From Elusimicrobiota bacterium (lineage in GTDB: Bacteria; Elusimicrobiota; Elusimicrobia; Elusimicrobiales; UBA9959): 16,367 nucleotides of DNA. Under the pieces are notes generated by a model. It was not told the origin of the DNA, searched no databases, and saw only the letters and a program-made list of their open reading frames with translations. Shown one piece after another: positions 7,640 through 14,870 of this stretch. Location of the stretch: the NCBI GenBank assembly GCA_022703115.1, contig JAKLEK010000009.1:1-16367 (forward strand), written 5' to 3'. Each line of letters starts with the position of its first letter. The first letter of the stretch is position 1. A program made the position numbers and the translations under genes.

Positions 7640-7683
7640 TACTCGCATCCTGCCTGTGCTATTTCCGGTCAAATAATTGCTAG
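7585..7683 (+). CDS. Possible 32-residue small ORF
   Basis: ATG preceded by AAGGAGA with 7-nt spacing, one of the better ribosome sites in the window, opens a 32-codon frame ending in TAG. The peptide begins MATSDHASTAYQQ and continues with a short hydrophobic, Cys-containing part, SLISSLLASCLCYF. About half its codons end in A or T, against a strong G/C preference in neighbouring genes, so it is either not translated, a leader peptide, or foreign. The ribosome site and ATG lie in a hairpin, and the stop codon overlaps the -10 element of the next promoter. Low confidence. Confidence 0.25.
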   Translation: MATSDHASTAYQQSLISSLLASCLCYFRSNNC

Positions 7684-7686
7684 AAT
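7678..7686 (+). promoter_or_regulatory. Extended -10 promoter for the regulatory block
   Basis: TGCTAGAAT is an extended -10 element: TG at 7678-7679, one base, then TAGAAT (5 of 6 to TATAAT). No convincing -35 hexamer stands 16-18 nt upstream, as is common for extended -10 promoters. It would start RNA near 7693, about 50 nt before the ATG at 7742. Confidence 0.45.
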
Positions 7687-7741
7687 AATCCGTGTACGGA
7701 CCGGCGCTTCCGCGCGGCAGACTTTTTATTGAGAGGCACTT

Positions 7742-8041
7742 ATGAAAGTAGAGATCAGGAACGTAAGCATGGCTTCGCTCGTGTTGTCTTCGGTACCGCT
7801 CGTGGTGTTCGTCCTGGGCATACTGGGCGCGGTGGTCACTTATTTCATCGTGCCTAACCCGCAGATAGAGCCGATGAATATCGGGGCCAAGCTGATATCC
7901 GTCGGACTGTTCGGGCTCCTTTACACCGTTCTCGTTTCGTCCCTCCTGGTCTTCCTGGGTTTCCTCTACAATCTGCTCACCGGGGTTCTTGGAATGAAAG
8001 GGGTGACGTTCGAACTTGAAGAGGTCGCGGAGCGCGAATAA
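7742..8041 (+). CDS. Small two-TM membrane protein, DUF3566-like
   Basis: A 99-residue protein with two TM helices, about 10-36 (from ASLVLSSVPLVVFVLGILGA) and about 51-75 (LISVGLFGLLYTVLVSSLLV). It ends in FLYNLLTGVLGMKGVTFELE, which resembles the FLYN...GG(V).VTL.E ending of DUF3566 membrane proteins. The basic N-terminal MKVEIRNVS also fits that family. Function is unknown. GAGAGG 6-7 nt before the ATG makes the start secure. It is the first gene after the 7678 promoter and is separated from the following regulator by about 55 nt, so the two are probably cotranscribed. The family match is from memory of the pattern. Confidence 0.68.
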   Translation: MKVEIRNVSMASLVLSSVPLVVFVLGILGAVVTYFIVPNPQIEPMNIGAKLISVGLFGLLYTVLVSSLLVFLGFLYNLLTGVLGMKGVTFELEEVAERE

Positions 8042-8096
8042 CGGAAAGGCCCGGGACGGCGACCGGAGAGTCCCGCCCCGCGCCTCGGGAGCCAAT

Positions 8097-8876
8097 GTGA
8101 AAATAAACGTCATTTTCGCCGCAAAGGATTTTTCCAGAGCGTCGCTTATCCTGGAAATGCTGAACAGGCAGGGATATTCGGTCCTGACATCGCACAGGTC
8201 CCGCGAGGTCATGGGTATGCTGTCCGAAAAATCCTTCGACCTCGTGGTCATCGGGCAGACGCTCGCCGACGAGGACGGGCTCGCCTTCCTGAAGAACCTG
8301 CGCGCAAAGAACAAGACCATCCCGGTCATAGCGATGCTGGAGTCGCCGGACACCTATCTGGACCATATGCCGGCCGGGCTGACCCTGGAAGCCCTGCTAC
8401 CGCACGGCCACGGGGCCTTCGGAGGCCATAACGCCCACCAGCCCCCGCGTATAAGCTACAAACTCGCATTTTTCCAGCTGGGCGCGGACGAATGCCTCAG
8501 CTACAGCCAGGACCTGCATGAAAGCATGGCGCGCATAAGGGCCGTGGTGCGGCGCACCGCCAGCGCGCAGCCGGACGAGGTCATCAAGCTCAACGAGATA
8601 GAGATCAACCTCTCCAGCTACACGGTCAGGATATCCGGAAAGGAGATAACGGTCACGGCTAAGGAGTTCGACCTCCTCTACGTATTCCTGAGCTCGCCGA
8701 ACCGCGTGCTTTCCCGCCCGTACCTCATTGAGCGGGTCTGGGGCTACAATTATTTCGGTTCTCCGCGCACCGTGGACGTGCATGTCCGCCGCCTCCGCTC
8801 CAAGATGGGCAAGGCCGCCAGGTACGTGCACACCGTGCCGTGCGTCGGTTATAAACTGGTCCCCGGCGTCAAGTAG
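8097..8876 (+). CDS. OmpR/PhoB-type regulator with degenerate receiver and His-rich insertion
   Basis: The C-terminal part (about 163-258) is a clear OmpR/PhoB winged helix: TAKEFDLLYVFLSSPNRVLS, YLIERVWGYNYFG, then RTVDVHVRRLRSKMG and VGYKL. The N-terminal 153 residues have the receiver fold but not its chemistry. The acidic pair after strand 1 is missing (VIFAAKD), the phospho-acceptor Asp is Gly53 (DLVVIGQTLADEDG), and the usual KP after GAD is absent (GADECLSYSQ). About 40 extra residues (84-124) lie between strand 4 and helix 4, with His90, 103, 105, 111 and 114. It should bind DNA without classic phosphorylation. I prefer GTG 8097, which starts at strand 1 with GGGAG five nt upstream. 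An in-frame TTG at 8016 would add 27 low-complexity residues and overlap the previous gene. Confidence 0.86.
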   Translation: MKINVIFAAKDFSRASLILEMLNRQGYSVLTSHRSREVMGMLSEKSFDLVVIGQTLADEDGLAFLKNLRAKNKTIPVIAMLESPDTYLDHMPAGLTLEALLPHGHGAFGGHNAHQPPRISYKLAFFQLGADECLSYSQDLHESMARIRAVVRRTASAQPDEVIKLNEIEINLSSYTVRISGKEITVTAKEFDLLYVFLSSPNRVLSRPYLIERVWGYNYFGSPRTVDVHVRRLRSKMGKAARYVHTVPCVGYKLVPGVK

Positions 8877-8957
8877 AGGACCGAGGACCCGCGATCCGTT
8901 TTCGGAGGCGATTTCGCCCGAGCCGTACGTTAGGGCGCTACAGGTCAGGAGGATATT

Positions 8958-9344
8958 ATGCCGGCTCAAAAAGTTCTGGTGATCGACGACGACGCGCATC
9001 TGCGCGAAAGCCTTGCCGAGGTCCTGGACCTGGAGGGCTTCACCTGCCTGGAGGCCGCCAACGCCAAGGCCGGCATAGAGTCGGCCAAAAAGCACAATCC
9101 CGACGTGGTCATAATGGACATACAGCTTCCCGACTCCAGCGGCTTCCAGATCTGCCAGGAACTGCGCCGCCATTCCAAGGACTTCATCCTGATCATGATG
9201 ACCGGCAGGTTCCTCTCGGCCGAAGAGAAGACCCAGGGCTTCTCCCTGGGCGCCGACGAATACCTGACCAAGCCGTTCGACATCCAGGAGCTGTGCCTGC
9301 GCATCAGGCAGCTCCTTTCCCGGAAAGGCGGACAGGCCAGATAG
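8958..9344 (+). CDS. Single-domain response regulator (CheY-like receiver)
   Basis: A 128-residue stand-alone receiver domain with every catalytic residue: acidic pocket Asp10-Asp11-Asp12 (VIDDDAHLRE), phospho-acceptor Asp54 (VVIMDIQLPD), Thr82 (MMTG) and Lys105-Pro106 (GADEYLTKPF). There is no output domain, so it acts by protein contact or as a shuttle in a phosphorelay, probably with the two histidine kinases downstream. Its N-terminus closely resembles the receiver of the REC-kinase at 12916 (both have DDDAHLRE), suggesting duplication within the locus. A perfect AGGAGG at 8947-8952, 5 nt before the ATG, predicts strong translation, higher than most neighbours. Confidence 0.94.
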   Translation: MPAQKVLVIDDDAHLRESLAEVLDLEGFTCLEAANAKAGIESAKKHNPDVVIMDIQLPDSSGFQICQELRRHSKDFILIMMTGRFLSAEEKTQGFSLGADEYLTKPFDIQELCLRIRQLLSRKGGQAR

Positions 9345-9391
9345 ACGGGACCGTTCAGGTCCGATAAGACAGACAGGGAGGCTATACCGAT

Positions 9392-10870
9392 ATGAAGACA
9401 GTCCGGCATCCGTTCGTCCCCGTTATACTCGCGGCCGCTCTGCTGGCCGCGTCCGCCTCGCTGCGCCCGGCCGCCGCCGGCGCGGCCGGTAAGAGCGCGC
9501 CCGGCGTCAGGATGGAGGTCTTCTTCGAGAGCATGGACGGCGCCGGCTGGCAGTGGTTCTTCCTGTCCGACGTGGTCCGCAAGAGGCTGTCCGGTTCGGA
9601 AACGCGGGTCTATCCGCTCCTGCAGAAGAACGATAAGGGCGAATTCGAGTCCAAGCGCGGCCCCTCGGAGATCGCCGAGTCCGGGCGCATCGCGGCGATC
9701 GGCAGGTTCTATCCGGAAAAGCTGCCCCTTTATATGCACGCCCGCTCCATGACGCCATGGGCCGAGGGCTGGCGCGACGCGGCCGTGTTCTGCGGCATAT
9801 CCCCGGAAGACCTGGAAGCCAGGATAGGGAAGCACGGCAAAGAACTGCTGGAAGCGGCCTATGACCGGGCCCGAAAGGCCGGCGTGACCGCCGCCGGGGT
9901 CCTGATCGACGGGGTCCCTTACGAAGGCGGGGCCAGGCTCATGCCCTTCTTCGCCGCCGTCAACTCCAGGCTTCCCGAAGGGAAGCGCGCGATGCTGCCG
10001 AAGACCGCCGCTCCCCCGGCCGCCGCCGCGGCGCCGGTCCGCCCGCCGAAGTTCCGAATAGTGCTGAGCACCGGCGTGGAGAAGAACGACGCGCTCGTGA
10101 ACGTGTTCAGCGGAAAATTCCCCGGAATAAAGCCGGAAGTGATGGATTTCGACTCGCCCGAGAGAGCGAAGGATTTTCCCGACCTGGATTTCCTGCCGGC
10201 CTACGTGCTGGAGCTTACGGACGACGTGCGTGGCGCGCTGGCCGAAGAGATCAAGGCCGGCATTTTCACCGAGCGGAACGGCTCCCTTTTCTATTTCGAT
10301 AAATCCGGGAAGGGACTGTTCGCCGGGGCGCCCCGCGAGCCGGGGGTGCTCAGGGTGTTCGTCATGTCGCAGTGCCCGTACGGGGTCACCGCCGAGAACG
10401 GGATCATAGACGCGATCCGGAAGAAACAGCTCCCCGAGGGCGTTAAGGTCGAATTCCACTATATCGGCGACGCCGAGAAGGGCGAGGACGGGAAATATTC
10501 CTTCAAGAGCCTGCACGGGACCCCCGAATGGGAAGAGAACGTCCGGCAGCTGGTCATCGCGAAGAAGTTCCCGGGGAAACTGCACGATTATCTGCTCGAA
10601 AGGAACGCGGACGTAACCTCCACGCAGTGGGACGACGCCGCCAGGCGGGCCGGGCTGGACCCTAAGGCGGTATCTGAGGGGTTCGAGGATGGAAAGGCCC
10701 TGCTCGCGGCTGATTTCGAGAAGACGAACGCGCTGGGCATATCCACTTCTCCCACCTTCCTCTGGGAGGGCCGGACCGTGGTGGTCGGAATGGGAGAACT
10801 GGCCAGGATCCCCGGCTTCGAGAACGTAAAGGCGCAGGGTTCCACCGGGGCCGGCTGCGCGGCCAGGTAG
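9392..10870 (+). CDS. Secreted thioredoxin-fold protein with CPYG motif
   Basis: A 492-residue exported protein: Arg/His-containing start, hydrophobic ILAAALLAASASL and Ala-rich cleavage region near residue 32. The C-terminal domain (about 315-480) is thioredoxin/DsbA/GILT-like, with strand LRVFVMSQCPYGV (Cys328) and the cis-Pro loop STSPTFLW (Pro454). The active-site pair is CxxG, not CxxC, so a disulfide isomerase or thiol-binding role is more likely than a full oxidase. A second thioredoxin-like domain at about 40-200 has no CxxC; its only Cys is Cys134. An Ala/Pro linker runs about 205-215, and one more Cys lies near the C-terminus (489). It may assist Cys-containing pilus parts such as the protein at 15691. 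AGGGAGG lies about 10 nt before the ATG. The family is recognised by motif only. Confidence 0.82.
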   Translation: MKTVRHPFVPVILAAALLAASASLRPAAAGAAGKSAPGVRMEVFFESMDGAGWQWFFLSDVVRKRLSGSETRVYPLLQKNDKGEFESKRGPSEIAESGRIAAIGRFYPEKLPLYMHARSMTPWAEGWRDAAVFCGISPEDLEARIGKHGKELLEAAYDRARKAGVTAAGVLIDGVPYEGGARLMPFFAAVNSRLPEGKRAMLPKTAAPPAAAAAPVRPPKFRIVLSTGVEKNDALVNVFSGKFPGIKPEVMDFDSPERAKDFPDLDFLPAYVLELTDDVRGALAEEIKAGIFTERNGSLFYFDKSGKGLFAGAPREPGVLRVFVMSQCPYGVTAENGIIDAIRKKQLPEGVKVEFHYIGDAEKGEDGKYSFKSLHGTPEWEENVRQLVIAKKFPGKLHDYLLERNADVTSTQWDDAARRAGLDPKAVSEGFEDGKALLAADFEKTNALGISTSPTFLWEGRTVVVGMGELARIPGFENVKAQGSTGAGCAAR

Positions 10871-10891
10871 GCCGGGTCCGGACGCGCAATA

Positions 10892-10917
10892 TTTAGGCAA
10901 CAGGACTATGGGATAAT
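10892..10917 (+). promoter_or_regulatory. TTTAGGCAACA element plus extended -10, kinase promoter
   Basis: TTTAGGCAACA (10892-10902) is followed after exactly 9 nt by GATAAT (10912-10917), which also has an upstream TG (10909-10910) and so forms an extended -10. The same 11 bases occur at the same distance from a -10-like hexamer at 15244, upstream of the pilin. The predicted start near 10924 leaves a leader of about 80 nt. The 11-mer sits where an activator or a non-standard sigma contact would be. Confidence 0.5.
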
Positions 10918-10924
10918 ATGGCGT

Positions 10925-10945
10925 CGCCCGGCGCCGTACCGGGCG
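10925..10945 (+). promoter_or_regulatory. GC hairpin in the kinase 5' leader
   Basis: CGCCCGG (10925-10931) pairs with CCGGGCG (10939-10945) around a seven-base loop, at the predicted 5' end of the transcript for the kinase at 11007. It may stabilise the mRNA or affect translation. In GC-rich DNA such stems are common, so confidence is low. Confidence 0.3.
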
Positions 10946-11006
10946 GGGGCCGTAAACCGCAGCCGCCGTCGCGGCCGGCTCCATCATCTCCGCAGTCCGG
11001 TGATTT

Positions 11007-12899
11007 ATGACTGAGACCCCTAAAAAACGCGGCCGCCTTTTCTACAAGTTCCTGTTCGTGTTCCTGGTGGTCTCCCTGGTCCCTCTCGGCATTTTCGGTT
11101 ATTACCTCGTCAACCTTGGACAGAGGACCCTGAACAGCGCCATTTCGCGCGATCAGGAGGCGCTGGCGGTCGGGTTCTCCGACACCGTCTACAGCTATAT
11201 AACCAGCTTCCGCAACGTCCTTTTCGACGCGGCCCATGTCCAGGACCTTTCCACGATGGACGCGGCCAAGCAGAACTCGTTCATCAACCATATAATGCAG
11301 CTCCACGCGCCGTTCCTGGAGCTTTCTGTGATAAACTCCGCCGGGGTCGAGACCGTGAGGGTCTGCCGCTTCGGGCACGACGACGAGCGCCGTGATTTTT
11401 CCAGCGACGCGCTGTTCAACAAGGTGATGAAGACCGGGGAGTTCGTGGGCGGGCTGGAGAAGTACATGGGCTCATATCCGGCCATCACCATCGGGGTGCA
11501 GGTGGTCGACCCGGCCAGCAACAAAGGGGTCGGGGTCCTGCTGGCGAAGATGAGCCTGACAGGACTTTCAAGCATACTCAAGACCGGCTTTCCGGAAGCC
11601 ACCCATACCCAGGCCGCGGTCATAGATTCCAACGGCTTCCTGATCGCTCATTCCAACCCCAAGGAGATCTACAAGCAGGAGGCGAAACTGCCGGACGCCA
11701 TCCTTAAGGTGCTTCTGCAGAACGACGCCAAGACGGGAGGAGGGGAGATCCCGCTGGACACCGGAGAGAGGGTGCTCGGGGCTTTCGCCGAGGTGGAGAA
11801 CCTGGGCTGGCTGGTCTATATACAGCGTTCCGTTTCCGAGGCCTACAAGGCGTCCGACGAGATGCTGAACCGCACCTGGCGCATGATGCTCCTGGTGACG
11901 GTCTTCGTGCTCTTCCTCGGCTACGCCGTTTCGCTCGTTATAACGCAGCCGATCCGGTCGCTCAGGGAGGCGGCCAAGAAGCTCGGCGAAGGGGATTTCG
12001 ATTACCTTCCAGACCTGCACATGCCCAACGACGAGATAGGGGAGCTGGCGCATACCTTCATGCAGATGAGCGAATCGCTGAAGATAAAGACCGCCGAGCT
12101 GATGTCCGCCAAAGAGGAACAGGAGCGCCTGAACCACAGTCTGGAGAACAGGGTCGAGGCCCGGACCAGGGAGCTGAAGTCGGCGCAGGACGAGCTCATC
12201 AAGAAAGAGCGGCTGGCCGCCATCGGCCAGATGGCGTCCGTAGTCGGACACGAGATCAGGAACCCTCTGGCCGTCATAAACAATTCCATATATTACATAA
12301 AGAGCAAGGCGAACTCCGCCGCCACGGCCTCATCGGTGCCCGTCGATCCCAAGATCGCCAAGCATATATCGATAATAGAGTCCGAGATACGCCAGGCCAA
12401 CAGCATCATCGACGAGATACTCGGCTTCGCCCGCACCCGCGAGCTCAACCCGAAGCTGACCCATCTGAACTCCTATATGGAGGAGATGCTGATGTCCTTC
12501 CCGTTCCCGCCGCACATCGAGCTCGTCCGCCAGCTGGCGCCTGAGAACCCGACGGTGAACATCGATACCGACGAAATGGCCCAGGCCCTGCGCAATCTGA
12601 TAAAGAACGGCATAGAAGTCATGCCGGAGCCCGGCAAAATGCACGTGCGCACCGAAATGGCCGGGAATATGGTGCGCATAGACGTAGAGGACGCCGGCCC
12701 AGGCATCCCCAAGGAGACCCTCGAGAAGATCTTCGCTCCCTTCTTCACGACAAAGGCCAGGGGCACCGGGCTCGGGCTCGCCGTGGTGAAGAAGGTCGTG
12801 GACCGCCACAAGGGCAGGGTGGAAGTGACGAGCTCGCTCGGCAAGGGCACCTGCTTCCGCCTCTTCATCCCGCTTGCGCAGGGCGCCCCGAATAAGTGA
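11007..12899 (+). CDS. Cache-HAMP sensor histidine kinase
   Basis: A 630-residue membrane kinase. TM1 is about 15-37 (FLFVFLVVSLVPLGIFGYYL). A large periplasmic double-Cache-like sensor runs about 40-285, with AAVIDSNGFLIAHSNPKEIY and ENLGWLVYIQRS typical of Cache domains. TM2 is about 291-313, HAMP about 314-367 (PIRSLREAAKKLGEGDFDY), then a coiled coil, HisKA with phospho-acceptor His415 (VVGHEIRNPLAVI) and HATPase_c with N-box NLIKNGIEVMP (Asn534), DAGPGIP and GTGLGLAVVKKVV. It should sense a small extracellular ligand and phosphorylate one or more receivers nearby; the partner cannot be told from sequence. The ATG has only a weak GGTGA upstream. A REC-kinase starts 16 nt after the stop, so the two are cotranscribed. 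Confidence 0.94.
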   Translation: MTETPKKRGRLFYKFLFVFLVVSLVPLGIFGYYLVNLGQRTLNSAISRDQEALAVGFSDTVYSYITSFRNVLFDAAHVQDLSTMDAAKQNSFINHIMQLHAPFLELSVINSAGVETVRVCRFGHDDERRDFSSDALFNKVMKTGEFVGGLEKYMGSYPAITIGVQVVDPASNKGVGVLLAKMSLTGLSSILKTGFPEATHTQAAVIDSNGFLIAHSNPKEIYKQEAKLPDAILKVLLQNDAKTGGGEIPLDTGERVLGAFAEVENLGWLVYIQRSVSEAYKASDEMLNRTWRMMLLVTVFVLFLGYAVSLVITQPIRSLREAAKKLGEGDFDYLPDLHMPNDEIGELAHTFMQMSESLKIKTAELMSAKEEQERLNHSLENRVEARTRELKSAQDELIKKERLAAIGQMASVVGHEIRNPLAVINNSIYYIKSKANSAATASSVPVDPKIAKHISIIESEIRQANSIIDEILGFARTRELNPKLTHLNSYMEEMLMSFPFPPHIELVRQLAPENPTVNIDTDEMAQALRNLIKNGIEVMPEPGKMHVRTEMAGNMVRIDVEDAGPGIPKETLEKIFAPFFTTKARGTGLGLAVVKKVVDRHKGRVEVTSSLGKGTCFRLFIPLAQGAPNK

Positions 12900-12915
12900 G
12901 AATGATATAAGCAGC

Positions 12916-14085
12916 ATGGAAAGCAAGATACTCATCGTTGACGACGACGCCCACCTGCGCGAGACCCTGCGCGACCTGCTGGAAATGGAGGGGTACAAGG
13001 TTTTCGAGGCCGCCAGCGGGGCGGACGCCATGCGCCTCGTGGTCTCGGATTTCTACCACGTCATACTGATGGATTTCAACCTGACCGATAAGACCGGAAT
13101 CGAGGTCATAAAGGACATCCGCAAGCTCAACACCGACAGTCAGATCCTCATGATGACCGCCCACGCTTCCCTGGACACGGCCGTAAAGGCCATACAGGAA
13201 TCGGTCTACGACTTCCTGATCAAGCCGGTGGACTTCAACCACCTGCGCCGCTCCATAAAGAAGGCCGAAGAGAAGCTCTACCTGGAACAGGAGAACAAGC
13301 GCCTCATCGACGTGCTGAAGCACAAGAACGACGAGCTGGACCGCCTGAACGGGATGAAATCGAAGTTCATGTCGATGGCCTCCCACGATCTCTCCAACGC
13401 GCTGATGACGCTGCAGATAAGCTTCGAGATGCTGGCCTCTACCATAACCCCGAACGAGGACCAGGGCAAGAAGATGGTCTTCATCAACACCAGCATCGCC
13501 CAGATATCGCGCCTGATAGGCGACCTTGTGGACTGGGCCTCGATAGAGCAGGGCAAACTCCGCATGGAGAAGAACTATTTCGAGATGGACAAGATGGTAG
13601 AGGAGATAGTGGTCGGCGCCGGCGCCAGGGCGCAGCAGAAATCCATCGGCATAGAGACCGGCATAAAAAGGGAAGGCCTTAAGATGGTCTGCGCCGATAA
13701 GCGGCGCATAAGCCAGGTGCTCATGAACCTGCTTGAGAACGCGATACGCCACACGTCGCGCGGCGGGAAAGTGACGGTCTTCGTCGAGCGCATGGACGAG
13801 GCTGTCTGCGTGTCGGTCAGGGACACCGGGGAAGGCATAGACCCGGCCGAGCTGACCAAGCTGTTCAAGAGCTTCTATCAGCCGGCGGGCAGCAAAGCCG
13901 GCCATGGACGCCTGGGACTCGGCCTTTCCATCTCCAAGGAGATCATCCAGAACCACGACGGCAGGATCTGGGTGGAATCGGAAGGGGTGGGGAAAGGCTC
14001 TTCCTTCAGATTCACGATCCCGTTCGCCAAGGAGCCGCCCCCGGCGGAGAGCGCGGCCGGAAAACCGGCGGCCGACGCCCGGTGA
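12916..14085 (+). CDS. Response regulator-histidine kinase hybrid (REC-HisKA-HATPase)
   Basis: A soluble 389-residue protein. The N-terminal receiver (1-120) has Asp9-11, phospho-acceptor Asp53 (VILMDFNLTD), Thr in MMTAHAS and LIKPVD. A coiled coil leads to HisKA with His157 in MASHDLSNALMTLQ; the usual R-N-P after HDL is S-N-A. HATPase_c follows, with NLLENAIRHTSRGG, RDTGEGID and RLGLGLSISKEII. It probably receives phosphate from the upstream Cache kinase and passes it to another regulator, or its receiver gates its own kinase. I start at ATG 12916, where the receiver begins; an in-frame TTG at 12874 would add 14 residues overlapping the previous gene. The ribosome site is weak, suggesting coupled translation. 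The C-terminus ends in a Pro/Ala-rich tail. Confidence 0.92.
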   Translation: MESKILIVDDDAHLRETLRDLLEMEGYKVFEAASGADAMRLVVSDFYHVILMDFNLTDKTGIEVIKDIRKLNTDSQILMMTAHASLDTAVKAIQESVYDFLIKPVDFNHLRRSIKKAEEKLYLEQENKRLIDVLKHKNDELDRLNGMKSKFMSMASHDLSNALMTLQISFEMLASTITPNEDQGKKMVFINTSIAQISRLIGDLVDWASIEQGKLRMEKNYFEMDKMVEEIVVGAGARAQQKSIGIETGIKREGLKMVCADKRRISQVLMNLLENAIRHTSRGGKVTVFVERMDEAVCVSVRDTGEGIDPAELTKLFKSFYQPAGSKAGHGRLGLGLSISKEIIQNHDGRIWVESEGVGKGSSFRFTIPFAKEPPPAESAAGKPAADAR

Positions 14086-14108
14086 GCCTGCTGTTTTCCC
14101 GATTTTTT

Positions 14109-14117
14109 TGATATAAT
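14109..14117 (+). promoter_or_regulatory. Extended -10 promoter of the NarL/FixJ-type regulator
   Basis: TGATATAAT: TG at 14109-14110, one base, then a perfect TATAAT at 14112-14117, preceded by a run of seven T. There is no good -35 hexamer. The predicted start near 14124 gives a leader of about 46 nt. Two GACAGGG copies (14122-14128 and 14143-14149), 21 bp apart, lie at and just after the start site. Confidence 0.6.
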
Positions 14118-14169
14118 TCCTGACAGGGCCCGAAGGTAGGCCGACAGGGGAGATAAAGGAGCTTCAGCC

Positions 14170-14838
14170 ATGCCCATCGTCAATAATACGGTAACGGTCC
14201 TGATCGCGGACGACCAGACTCTTTTCAGGGAGGGGATAAAGGACCTCCTGGAGGACGAGAAAGGCATACGCGTCGTAGGCGAGGCCTCCAGCGGCCCCGA
14301 AGTCGTGGCTCTGGCCAAAAAGCTCAGGCCCGACGTCATCCTGATGGACATAAAGCTCCCGCAGCTGGACGGTATCTCCGCCACGCGCATCATCCGGAAG
14401 GAATGCCCCAAGACCAACGTCATCGTGCTCTCCAGCTACGAGGACGAGGCCCACGTGACGGAGGCCATCCAGGCCGGCGCCAACGGCTACCTCTCCAAGA
14501 TGCTGCCGGCTTCCGAGCTCGTGCACGCCCTCAAGACTTTCACCACCGACGGCGTCATGATCCCCCAGCCCCTCATGGGCAAGCTTATACAGGGGCTCAG
14601 GCAGATGGGCCAGCCCGGGTACGAGTCCGCCCCGGATTCTCTGACCGCGACCGAGATAAAGGTCATGTCGCTGCTGGGCAAGGGCAAATCCAACAAAGAG
14701 ATAGCCGCGGCCCTCGGTTGCAGCGTAAAGACGGTCAAGAACCACCTGAACAGCATCTTCCAGAAGCTTTCCGTCAACAACAGGACGGAAGCGGTGGTCA
14801 AGGCGATCGAGAAAGGATTGATCTCGCACGAAGGCTAG
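14170..14838 (+). CDS. NarL/FixJ-family response regulator with LuxR-type HTH
   Basis: A 222-residue regulator. The receiver (about 8-122) has Asp14-Asp15 (LIADDQTLFREGI), phospho-acceptor Asp60 (VILMDIKLPQLDG), Ser in VLSSYED, and GANGYLSKMLP where Lys is kept and Pro is displaced. The C-terminal LuxR HTH (about 158-215) is complete: LTATEIKVMSLLGKGKSNKEIA, then SVKTVKNHLNSIFQKLSVNN. This is the only regulator in the window with both an intact receiver and a DNA-binding domain, so it is the likeliest transcriptional end point for the kinases. It has its own promoter. AAGGAG about 8 nt before the ATG supports the start. A hairpin terminator follows. Confidence 0.95.
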   Translation: MPIVNNTVTVLIADDQTLFREGIKDLLEDEKGIRVVGEASSGPEVVALAKKLRPDVILMDIKLPQLDGISATRIIRKECPKTNVIVLSSYEDEAHVTEAIQAGANGYLSKMLPASELVHALKTFTTDGVMIPQPLMGKLIQGLRQMGQPGYESAPDSLTATEIKVMSLLGKGKSNKEIAAALGCSVKTVKNHLNSIFQKLSVNNRTEAVVKAIEKGLISHEG

Positions 14839-14870
14839 CAGACTGTCAGGCCGACAGGGCCGCTTCGGAC

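Noticed and set aside
8966..10987. A 673-codon minus-strand frame opposite the CheY-like and thioredoxin-like genes
   Set aside because: Low-complexity product without recognisable motifs, mirrored from genes with clear domains and ribosome sites. It is a shadow frame.
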